Assembly: GCF_001025135.1 (NCBI RefSeq)
Contig: NZ_AP012323.1
Location: 744,001 to 808,000 of the forward strand
DNA: 64,000 nt
Direction: 5' to 3'
Source: Bifidobacterium bifidum ATCC 29521 = JCM 1255 = DSM 20456
GTDB lineage: Bacteria; Actinomycetota; Actinomycetes; Actinomycetales; Bifidobacteriaceae
Under the pieces are notes generated by a model. The model had not been told where the DNA came from. It did no database searches and saw only the letters and a list, made by a program, of their open reading frames with translations. How positions within the stretch are numbered: position 1 is the stretch's first letter; the number at the start of each line of letters is the position of its first letter. This document shows positions 57,431 to 64,000 of the stretch, piece by piece. The translations under genes and the position numbers were made by a program.

Positions 57431-58867
57431 TCAGCGGTCGAAGTCGACCAGCGCGCCGGCGACGCCCGTGTAGGTGGCGGGGGTCAGCGCCTTGAGCCGC
57501 GCGGCCGTGGCGGGGTCGAAGGACTGCTGGTCGATGAAGCGCTCGACCGCCTCCTTGCTGATCTCATGGCCGCGCATGAGTTCCTTGACCTTCTCGTACG
57601 GCTTGTCCATGCCGGGCAGGCCCTTGAGCTCGCAGGCGCGCATCGCGGTCTGGATCGGCTCGCCGAGCACCTCCCAGTTGGAGTCGAGTTCGCGTTCGAT
57701 GACGATGTCGTTCGGGTGGATGGACTTGAGTCCTCCCATCAGGTTGTACAGGGCGAGCTGCGAGTAGCCGAGCGCCGAACCGATGTTGCGCTGGGTGGTC
57801 GAATCGGTCAGGTCGCGCTGCCAACGGGACTCCACCAGCGTGGCGGAGAGCGTGTCGAGCAGCGAGCAGGACAGTTCGAAGTTGGCCTCGGCGTTCTCGA
57901 AGCGGATCGGGTTGACCTTGTGCGGCATCGTGGAGGAGCCGGTGGCGCCCTTGACGGGCACCTGGGCGAACACGCCGCGCGAGATGTACATCCACACGTC
58001 CACGCACAGGTTGTGCATGATGCGGTTCGCGTGGGAGACGGTCGAGTAGAGCTCGGCCTGCCAGTCGTGGCTTTCGATCTGCGTGGTCAGCGGGTTCCAG
58101 GTCAGGCCCATGCGGTTGGTGACGAACTCGCGGGAGACGGCGATCCAGTCGACGTCCGGGCAGGCGGCCAGATGCGCGCCGAAGGTGCCGGTCGCGCCGT
58201 TGATCTTGCCCAGGTACTCCTGGTTCTCGATGTGCCTCAGCTGACGGTTCAGACGGTAGACGTAGACGGCGAGCTCCTTGCCGAGCGTGGTCGGTGTGGC
58301 CGGCTGGCCGTGGGTGAGGGAGAGCAGGGCCTTGTCCTTGTATTCCTCGGCCTTGGCGGCGAGGTGGTCGATGATCTCCTTGAACGCCGGCGTCCATACC
58401 TGCTCCATCGCGTTCTTCACGCAACGGGCGGTGGACAGGTTGTTGATGTCCTCGGAGGTGCAGGCGAAGTGCACAAGGGTCTTGAGCGCGTCGTTGATGT
58501 GGGTGAGCTCGGCCGGCGCTTTGTCGAGCTGGTCGTCGATGTAGTATTCCACGGCCTTCACGTCATGGTGGGTGACGGCCTCGTGCGCGGCATGCTGCTT
58601 GATGCCTTCGGCGCCGAAGTCCTCGGGGATGGCCCGCAGGAAGGCGATCTCGGCGTCGGTGAACGGCTCCACGCCTTCGACGATCGGCTGGTTGCCGTTG
58701 CCGTCGAAGCCGTTGGCCAGCAGGATCATCCATTCGACTTCGACGCGCATGCGCTCGCGGTTCAGCGCCGGCTCGCTCAGATATTCGACGAGAGGTGCGG
58801 TCTGCTTGTGGTAGCGTCCGTCGAGCGGGGTCAATGCAATTGCGGGGGTGATGTCAGTAAGCTTCAT
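57431..58867 (-). CDS. purB: Adenylosuccinate lyase
   Basis: Catalyses two fumarate-releasing steps in purine synthesis. The 478-residue protein belongs to the E. coli-like PurB branch. Visible are ALTPLDGRYHKQTAPL, HFACTSEDINNLSTA, LTHGQPATPTTLGKE and the superfamily signature GSSTMPHKVNPIRFENAE. The ATG at 58867 gives the normal N-terminus MKLTDITPAIAL; the upstream 38-residue extension is not conserved. It is 52 bases from the flippase-like gene and could be co-transcribed with it. Confidence 0.95.
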   Translation of the reverse strand: MKLTDITPAIALTPLDGRYHKQTAPLVEYLSEPALNRERMRVEVEWMILLANGFDGNGNQPIVEGVEPFTDAEIAFLRAIPEDFGAEGIKQHAAHEAVTHHDVKAVEYYIDDQLDKAPAELTHINDALKTLVHFACTSEDINNLSTARCVKNAMEQVWTPAFKEIIDHLAAKAEEYKDKALLSLTHGQPATPTTLGKELAVYVYRLNRQLRHIENQEYLGKINGATGTFGAHLAACPDVDWIAVSREFVTNRMGLTWNPLTTQIESHDWQAELYSTVSHANRIMHNLCVDVWMYISRGVFAQVPVKGATGSSTMPHKVNPIRFENAEANFELSCSLLDTLSATLVESRWQRDLTDSTTQRNIGSALGYSQLALYNLMGGLKSIHPNDIVIERELDSNWEVLGEPIQTAMRACELKGLPGMDKPYEKVKELMRGHEISKEAVERFIDQQSFDPATAARLKALTPATYTGVAGALVDFDR

Positions 58868-59026
58868 AGCATCCCAGATTACTTCCAGCCGTAAACCTGA
58901 TGCGAAACCGATGCGTGTTCGTTTCGCCCCCGTTCCTGATGCCTTCTTCGTCCCGGCATGTCGTTCTCCTCTCGTTTTCATCTGCTGACTGCTGTTTCCC
59001 CCGTGTTTCCGGTGCGTGCACGCCCG

Positions 59027-60562
59027 TCAGTCATGCGACATGCGCCCCTCGTAGTATCGGGTGTCGATGAGTTCGCCGTCGATGATCTGCTGGAAATGCC
59101 GTTCGTGCGCGTCCACGGCGGGCGAGCCGAGATCGGTGGCGTTGCGGTACGCGGCCTGATGATATTTGAGCCAATGGGATATCTCCTTGGTCTTCGGCGC
59201 GTCGGCCACCAGTGCTCCGGCGTAGTTCGACTCGACCGAACCGGTGTTCTGGCCGGGCGTGCACGACCCGTCGGCGTTCACCGTCGGCGGCGTGACGCCG
59301 GTGGTCTGCGTGACTTTGCCCCTTACGGTGAGCCATTGTTCGGTCGAAGGGTTGCGGCCGCCATCGAGCGAGGCGACGAGCTCGTCCTCGATCTCTATGC
59401 TGGTCACCCAGGTCTTGGGCGGTATCGGATGATTGGCGACAGGAGAGCCGGCGGTCACCACGTGATCGATGGCGTAGGAGTCCTTCAGGTCGGAGGCCAG
59501 GGCCGCGGCCACGATGCCGCCCTGGGAATGCCCCACCAATGCCACCGGCTCGTCCTTGCCGATGCCGGCTTGTCTCATGGCTTCCTCGACCATGCGGAAG
59601 CTGTCCGCGTTCCTGCGTCGGTTGGCGTTGGAGCTCATGAGTTCGAGGTTCTGCTCCCATCCGAACGGCGAATCGTCCTGCCCGTCCGTGCCCGGTATCA
59701 GGATTAGCCAGCCTGTCGTCCCATCGGAACGGCGGTATCGCTGGACCGCTATCGTCGCATAACTGAGTCCGCTGTTAAGGGTGATCTTGCCTAGGCGTTC
59801 CTCGGCGAGCCGTCGGAGGTTTTCCATGGACGAGGCCACGGAATGCGAGGCCCCGGCCACCTGAGACGTGGATTGCACCTCACGCACGGTGAGTTTGTTG
59901 CCCTGCATGGCGTTCTTGAACTTCGACGTGTACTTTGCGATGCGTTCCGCGGCGCCGGCGACCTGGGTACCGCCGAGGATGTGCGCGATGCGGTTGTTCG
60001 TGATGCGTCCCGCCAGCGATGCCAGCAGCTCCTCATCCATTTTCGATGTGGCATCGAGCGCCCGCACGGGGTTGAGCTTGCCGTCCTTGATGGAGCCCGA
60101 GACGAATCCGTAGAGCGACAGCATCCCCAGCGTGTTCCATCCGACGCTGGGCAGCACGGTCGTCATGATCTGCGCGGCCTTGCGAAGTTTCGTCTCCGCC
60201 TTGGTCTCCGCTTCGTCATACAGGCTGTGGGCGCGGACGATCAGATCGGCGACCTGTTCCAGGTCCCCGGCGAGCGTGGCGCACTCCCGCGCGTGGGTGA
60301 CGCATTGCTCCAGCAGACGCGCATATGGCATGGAGACGTGACCAGGTTCTCCATCGCCGCCGCTGCCGGCCAGCGCAGGGCAGAACGCCGCGCCCGCACG
60401 GTCCTTTCGGAGCTGGTCGTGGACCACCGACCAGAAGAACCCCGCGCCCTTCATCTCCTTCGCCTGATTGCGCAGCGATGCCACGGCGGCCGTATATCGT
60501 TCACGGGTTGCCGGGGCGTATTGCGTGCCTCCGTGTATCGACGAAGTGACCATCCAGTTCAT
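59027..60562 (-). CDS. Alpha/beta hydrolase with helical N-terminal domain (possible ESX-type substrate)
   Basis: A 511-residue protein. The C-terminal half is an alpha/beta-hydrolase: GWLILIPGTDGQDD, nucleophile motif VGHSQGG (Ser346), and a possible acid and histidine downstream (DGGR, SHWLKYH). The N-terminal ~230 residues are helical and contain LYDEAETKAE, which fits the YxxxD/E pattern (Tyr115, Glu119) of type VII secretion signals. There is no classical signal peptide. GGAGG lies six bases before the ATG at 60562. The start overlaps the stop of the WXG100-like gene (ATGA). Upstream frames into the repeat element are not coding. Confidence 0.7.
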   Translation of the reverse strand: MNWMVTSSIHGGTQYAPATRERYTAAVASLRNQAKEMKGAGFFWSVVHDQLRKDRAGAAFCPALAGSGGDGEPGHVSMPYARLLEQCVTHARECATLAGDLEQVADLIVRAHSLYDEAETKAETKLRKAAQIMTTVLPSVGWNTLGMLSLYGFVSGSIKDGKLNPVRALDATSKMDEELLASLAGRITNNRIAHILGGTQVAGAAERIAKYTSKFKNAMQGNKLTVREVQSTSQVAGASHSVASSMENLRRLAEERLGKITLNSGLSYATIAVQRYRRSDGTTGWLILIPGTDGQDDSPFGWEQNLELMSSNANRRRNADSFRMVEEAMRQAGIGKDEPVALVGHSQGGIVAAALASDLKDSYAIDHVVTAGSPVANHPIPPKTWVTSIEIEDELVASLDGGRNPSTEQWLTVRGKVTQTTGVTPPTVNADGSCTPGQNTGSVESNYAGALVADAPKTKEISHWLKYHQAAYRNATDLGSPAVDAHERHFQQIIDGELIDTRYYEGRMSHD

Positions 60563-60873
60563 GATGAGCCTCCGCTCCAGGCGAGTTGCCCGGTCTGCCG
60601 CACGCGGTCGTCGATGGATGCCGCCAACCTCGTATCGCGGTCCAATGTTCGTGCGCACAGTGTCGCCGCATTGCCGGTCCAATCCAGGTTCTTGGCGGCG
60701 GCCATCGCGGTTCTGGACTGTTCCAGCGCGTTGGAGGTCAGCCGTTGCAGGGAGCCGATGCGCTCCCGGCTGGACCCGACAGCGGTGCGGCAAGGGCAGT
60801 CGGCGCCGGCGATCGACGCCATCGCGTTCCCCCATATCGGGAACGCGCCGTTGAAGATAGTGCAGGTGTTCAT
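60559..60873 (-). CDS. WXG100-like small helical protein
   Basis: A 104-residue protein with helical, Ala-rich halves around a W-x-G turn (LDWTGNAA, Trp65 and Gly67). This is the length and central motif of WXG100 proteins secreted by type VII systems. It lacks a signal peptide and is coupled to the downstream hydrolase by a 4-base overlap. Cys26 and Cys28 near the N-terminus are unusual. The start at 60873 has only GGAA upstream; an internal start at MASIAG is possible. Confidence 0.55.
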   Translation of the reverse strand: MNTCTIFNGAFPIWGNAMASIAGADCPCRTAVGSSRERIGSLQRLTSNALEQSRTAMAAAKNLDWTGNAATLCARTLDRDTRLAASIDDRVRQTGQLAWSGGSS

Positions 60874-61033
60874 GGTTCCATGAACGCATGCACGGCCATC
60901 CGCGCGCAAGCGGAGCGGAACATGTGGTCGAAGGCTCCCGACTTATCCACACACTCGGCGTGTCATCCACAGCAAATGTGGACGACGAGACCGGCGCCGT
61001 CGCGGAGCACTGAATGGAGTGATGCGCAATGGT

Positions 61034-61110
61034 GCCCTCGCTGGCGGGCTGAGCCGTGAAGCGAGTAGAGGGGCTGTTTGCAGGCGAAGCCGCCTGGGGC
61101 GGTCCCGGGT
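61034..61110. repeat. Diverged GC-rich module upstream of the WXG100-like gene
   Basis: CGCTGGCGGGCTGAGCCGTGAAGCGAG and GGCGAAGCCGCCTGGGGCGGTCC resemble parts of the dispersed modules. The rest of 60874-61216 shows no gene. Confidence 0.4.
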
Positions 61111-61216
61111 GCCTCTCATCCGCAGCGCCACTTGTGCCGTGGCCCGTCTTTCCATCAGGGGAGAATCGACCTGACTTCGCCGCCGATTGCCGTGCTAAGG
61201 ATGCTGTGCCGGGATG

Positions 61217-61415
61217 GCCACACCAGGGGGAAAAACATGGGAAAAATGCATTGTGTGGCTTTTGTTGTGCCACACAATGGAATGTGAGCCTTCTCATTAC
61301 GTGGTATGGCAGAAAGCGAATCACAGAAACCGCCATTTTCCAATGATTCGGGAAAACGCTCTGATACCGGCGTTGCCACACCAGCCTAAAAACCGTCGAA
61401 AATCGTGTGGTGTGG
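61217..61415 (-). repeat. ~199-bp palindromic intergenic element, copy B
   Basis: In minus orientation it has the same order of parts as copy A: a first hairpin ending in GCCACACCAG (61375-61384 on the plus strand), the core ATTGGAAAATGGCGGTTTCT (complement of about 61325-61344), GCCATACCAC, then the 11-bp hairpin CATTGTGTGGC (61249-61259)/GCCACACAATG (61269-61279), and the outer end GCCACACCAG (61217-61226). The hairpin arms are identical to those of copy A, 47 kb away, while the loops differ. Confidence 0.85.
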
Positions 61416-61466
61416 TACACGGGCAGCCGGAACCGGACAGCTGGAACCAGGCGGCGCCCGGGCCAA

Positions 61467-62087
61467 TCACCATGGCTTGGTGGTGGAGTTTGTGTTGGAG
61501 GAGCTTTTGCCCTTACCGCCTTTGGAGCCGTTCTGCGAGTTGGACTGCTGATTCGACTTCAGTAGGTCGTCCACTTGCTTGCGCTGCTCCTGCGTCAGAC
61601 CGCCGCTCTGCTTGGCGTTGCCGTCCGATCCGGGCGCGGTCTGCGCGTTGGAGGTTTCGGTGTTTTGCTGCTTCTGGAGCTGCGCGTTGATGCGTTCGGT
61701 CAGCGTGGCGGAGACTGACGCGTTGGTGTCGATCACGTTCTTGACTTGCGGCAGTAGCAACGCGGACCATGCGGCCGCGTCTGCGAACCTGGCGTCGGCT
61801 TTTTGCTGGAGTGCGCTGAGCGTCGACAGGTCGGCGTCATCCTTGGAAGCGGCCTTCAGATTGCCGTTCAGTTGCGAGGTGGCATCGTCGAATGCGGTGA
61901 CAGCGATGAGGTTCGCGCCGGCCGCGATGCCCGCGCACAGGCAGGCCATCGCGACGATGCCGATCAGGATGCGCGACCATAGCGGAGTGCGCGCTACTGC
62001 GCGGTCTTTCGCCTCGCGGCCGTTCGCCTCGCGCTTCTTCACTGTGTTGCTTTTCATCGCACGATTCGTTGATTTCCGGGATTTCAT
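61467..62087 (-). CDS. Single-pass membrane protein of the VWA operon
   Basis: A 206-residue protein with a very basic N-terminus (KSRKSTNRAMKSNTVKKREANG), one membrane helix (ILIGIVAMACLCAGIAAGANLI, residues ~37-58), an extracytoplasmic helical region and a low-complexity Gln/Ser/Asn tail. GGAGGATGCT precedes the ATG at 62087, which overlaps the stop of the VWA gene (ATGA). Function is unknown. It is probably an accessory of the MoxR/VWA-type operon. Confidence 0.7.
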   Translation of the reverse strand: MKSRKSTNRAMKSNTVKKREANGREAKDRAVARTPLWSRILIGIVAMACLCAGIAAGANLIAVTAFDDATSQLNGNLKAASKDDADLSTLSALQQKADARFADAAAWSALLLPQVKNVIDTNASVSATLTERINAQLQKQQNTETSNAQTAPGSDGNAKQSGGLTQEQRKQVDDLLKSNQQSNSQNGSKGGKGKSSSNTNSTTKPW

Positions 62088-63112
62088 AGCATCCTCCGTG
62101 ACATGGCGATCCATGCGCCGATCTCCCAGGCGAGCAGCAGGCCCAGCGCCACGGCGAACGGCCATATCACGGGAATCGTACGCTCCCGCCGTTTGACCGT
62201 CTGGGTGAGCCTCCACTGTCTTGATGCCTTGGCGGACACGGCCTGTTCGATGGTGTGCGAGGCGTCCACGTGCAGGTATGAGCCGCCCATCTCATCGGCG
62301 ATGGATTCCAGCGTGGCCTCGTCGAGCTTGGATATTCCTGGCTTGCCGGTCGTCGGGTCGGTCACCCACTGCCCGTCGGATTGCTGTCCCGTTGCTGTGC
62401 CGTCGCTGGCCATCGGTATCTTGCCACCCGCATCAGAGCCCACGCCGATGGTGAACGAGTCGTCAAGGTACCGCCTCAGCGCAGAATAGCTACGGCGTGC
62501 GGTGTCGGAGGTCTGCTCGCCGTCCGTGATCACATACAGCACGATGATGTCATCGGGATGTTGATCCCTGATTGATTTGAGCGACAGCATCAGCTGGTCG
62601 AGCGGCGTGTCGAGACTCGATCCGGCCGATGTGGACGTGGATTCGACGGCCAGCGTGTCGGCCCAGCCGTCAATGGCGATGGAGTCCGGAGTCAACGGCA
62701 CATCCAGGGTGCCGCTCGCGCCGAAGCGCAATGCGGCGAAACTGGAATCGGCGTACGTCGACGTGATGCCCTTCACGATGCGCTTGGCCGCGTCAAGACG
62801 GCTGATTGTACCCGAGGAGCCGTATTCCGCGTCCTTGACCGCCATCGATCCGGTGACGTCGACCGCCACCATGACATCGGTGGCATTGATAGCCCGGCTG
62901 GTGGTGGTCGTCACGATGCTGGGCGTCAGCATCATCACGGCGGCGAGCAGGAACATTATCACCCTGCGTATGCAGGCGGTCAGCGTCTCATCGCTGGAGC
63001 GCCTGCGCCGCACATGCACGACGACCACCGCGACCGCGAACGCCAGCATGAGCGCCGCGATCGCGCCGCCCGCGATCCAACCCAGAGCCGGGGCGAATGT
63101 CATCGGTCTCAT
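62084..63112 (-). CDS. VWA-domain membrane protein
   Basis: A 342-residue protein with two N-terminal membrane helices, a von Willebrand factor A domain starting MVAVDVTGSMAVKD (MIDAS D-x-T-x-S variant), and a C-terminal helix (IPVIWPFAVALGLLLAWEIGA). The ATG at 63112 has GGAGG eight bases upstream and overlaps the preceding gene's stop by four bases. Paired VWA proteins like this usually follow MoxR and DUF58 genes, which would lie beyond the window end. Confidence 0.85.
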   Translation of the reverse strand: MRPMTFAPALGWIAGGAIAALMLAFAVAVVVVHVRRRRSSDETLTACIRRVIMFLLAAVMMLTPSIVTTTTSRAINATDVMVAVDVTGSMAVKDAEYGSSGTISRLDAAKRIVKGITSTYADSSFAALRFGASGTLDVPLTPDSIAIDGWADTLAVESTSTSAGSSLDTPLDQLMLSLKSIRDQHPDDIIVLYVITDGEQTSDTARRSYSALRRYLDDSFTIGVGSDAGGKIPMASDGTATGQQSDGQWVTDPTTGKPGISKLDEATLESIADEMGGSYLHVDASHTIEQAVSAKASRQWRLTQTVKRRERTIPVIWPFAVALGLLLAWEIGAWIAMSRRML

Positions 63113-64000
63113 CGTCTCAACCTCCATGCCAGTATCATCCATATCGCAAGCAGCACGACCAGCATCAGCGTCCACCATCCCGGCGCGTCGATCAGCGCGG
63201 CCTGGCTTGACCGTCGGCTTTCGCTGGTACGCCGGCTGTCAATCTGCCTCACCAGCTCGTTGATGTCGGATGAGCCCGACTGGGTGAGGAACGTTCCGCC
63301 GCGGGACTCGATCTGCTGCTTCATCTCGGTGGTTGTGGCGTCGCCCTCGCTCTGGCGTGGCCCGGAGAACAGGCCGTCCACGCTGATATGCGAAGCTTCG
63401 GCCATATCGAGCGCCTGGGCGAGTGAATACGTCGGCGTGCCGGACGCCACGTTGTCTGTGGCGAGCACGATCGAGGCGGGGCGCTGCCGTGCGGCGCCGG
63501 ACGTGTCGCCATAGGCGAAGCCGGGTATCATCGCGGCGCAGCTGACCAGCCCGTCCCCGATCAGTGATGTCGAGTTCTTGCGGTTCTGCGTGCCTTCCAG
63601 CCAATCGGCGATCTTTTGGTAGTCCTTGTCGCTCATCTTGTCGATGTCGTCCTGCGATTCGACGCCACGGAGCGCGTCCGCCGCCTTGGTCAGCTGGCTG
63701 GAGACCAGGTCGTAGTCGTCGGTCAGGGGGAACACCGTGCGCGATGTCGAGTTGAAGATGCTCAGGGCGATGCGTTCTCCCCGGAAATGGCTCACCAGTT
63801 CCAGATATGTTTCGATGACCGCCCGGTCATAGGGGAGCGCCGAACCTGACACGTCGAGGCACAACACGATGTCGCGACTGCTGGAGCGTTCCGCGTCGCG
63901 GTCCACATGCGCCGGTCTGGCGATAAGAACCGTGCAGATGGCCAGCGCCGCCACCAGCGCCGCCACGGCGATCCGCCCCAGCAATCGCCACAGATGGAAC
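63109..64000 (-). CDS. VWA-domain membrane protein (5' end beyond window)
   Basis: The frame is open to the window edge, reading FHLWRLLGRIAVAALVAALA at the visible start, so the true start is outside. After the first helix comes a VWA domain with intact MIDAS start (IVLCLDVSGSALPYD), and a C-terminal helix (GWWTLMLVVLLAIWMILAW). It overlaps the next VWA gene by four bases. Together they resemble the Bat-type paired VWA proteins of MoxR operons. Confidence 0.85.
   Translation of the reverse strand, partial: FHLWRLLGRIAVAALVAALAICTVLIARPAHVDRDAERSSSRDIVLCLDVSGSALPYDRAVIETYLELVSHFRGERIALSIFNSTSRTVFPLTDDYDLVSSQLTKAADALRGVESQDDIDKMSDKDYQKIADWLEGTQNRKNSTSLIGDGLVSCAAMIPGFAYGDTSGAARQRPASIVLATDNVASGTPTYSLAQALDMAEASHISVDGLFSGPRQSEGDATTTEMKQQIESRGGTFLTQSGSSDINELVRQIDSRRTSESRRSSQAALIDAPGWWTLMLVVLLAIWMILAWRLRR

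Noticed and set aside
60563-61420. Long N-terminal extension of the alpha/beta hydrolase through the repeat element
   Set aside because: It would run across the WXG100-like gene in another frame and copy B of the repeat; the ATG at 60562 has a good ribosome-binding site.

Overview
This is a high-GC, gene-dense chromosomal window from an actinobacterium, almost certainly a Bifidobacterium. The genus call rests on gene content and order: Xer-ParA-ScpA-ScpB followed by an NrtR/nadABC/NifS block, a fused OppD-OppF ATPase, a pupylation cluster (arc-dop-pup-pafA) with no 20S proteasome genes beside it, and several families of palindromic intergenic repeats. The species cannot be fixed from sequence alone. 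No rRNA, tRNA, CRISPR array or complete insertion sequence was seen.

Layout. 1-1.4 kb: infC-rpmI-rplT. 1.5-5.1 kb: chromosome-maintenance genes (Xer recombinase, ParA-like ATPase, ScpA, ScpB). 5.2-11.5 kb: de novo NAD synthesis (NrtR-type regulator, nadA, nadB, nadC, cysteine desulfurase), with a palindromic operator candidate in front. 11.7-13.6 kb: typA, whose 3' end and terminator are tandemly duplicated. 14.2-16.8 kb: a small membrane protein, pheA and tyrA. 17.2-18.2 kb: second Xer recombinase. 18.2-24.7 kb: an oligopeptide ABC transporter preceded by an 11-bp-periodic repeat array. 24.9-31 kb: pepC, exonuclease III, a DUF3710/DUF3159 pair, an RNA methyltransferase and a lipoprotein. 31.3-33.9 kb: a CtpE-like P-type ATPase interrupted by an in-frame amber codon. 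33.9-40.6 kb: acnA, an island with a nuclease-like gene between two related inverted repeats, ilvD, rpoZ. 40.9-47 kb: metK, degenerate priA, a HAD hydrolase, fmt. 47.2-54.3 kb: serB and the pupylation cluster, which also holds a degenerate inositol-monophosphatase-like gene. 54.4-58.9 kb: HU, a flippase-like membrane protein, purB. 59-64 kb: a WXG100-like/hydrolase pair and the tail of a VWA-domain operon.

How genes work together. ParA, ScpA/ScpB and the two Xer proteins serve chromosome segregation, condensation and dimer resolution. NrtR probably controls NAD synthesis, and the desulfurase probably supplies sulfur for the NadA iron-sulfur cluster. ARC, Dop, Pup and PafA form a complete pupylation/depupylation set. 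ARC here lacks the C-terminal proteasome-docking tail, so the system probably unfolds or remodels targets without a 20S core.

The most unusual material is non-coding: a family of ~200-bp elements sharing a core (ATTGGAAAATGGCGGTTT) but with changing terminal palindromes (13.8, 44.6 and 61.2 kb, plus a short form between scpA and scpB); a second inverted-repeat family bracketing one nuclease-like gene; a GACCACCCCC-type module scattered after genes; and the 11-bp periodic array.
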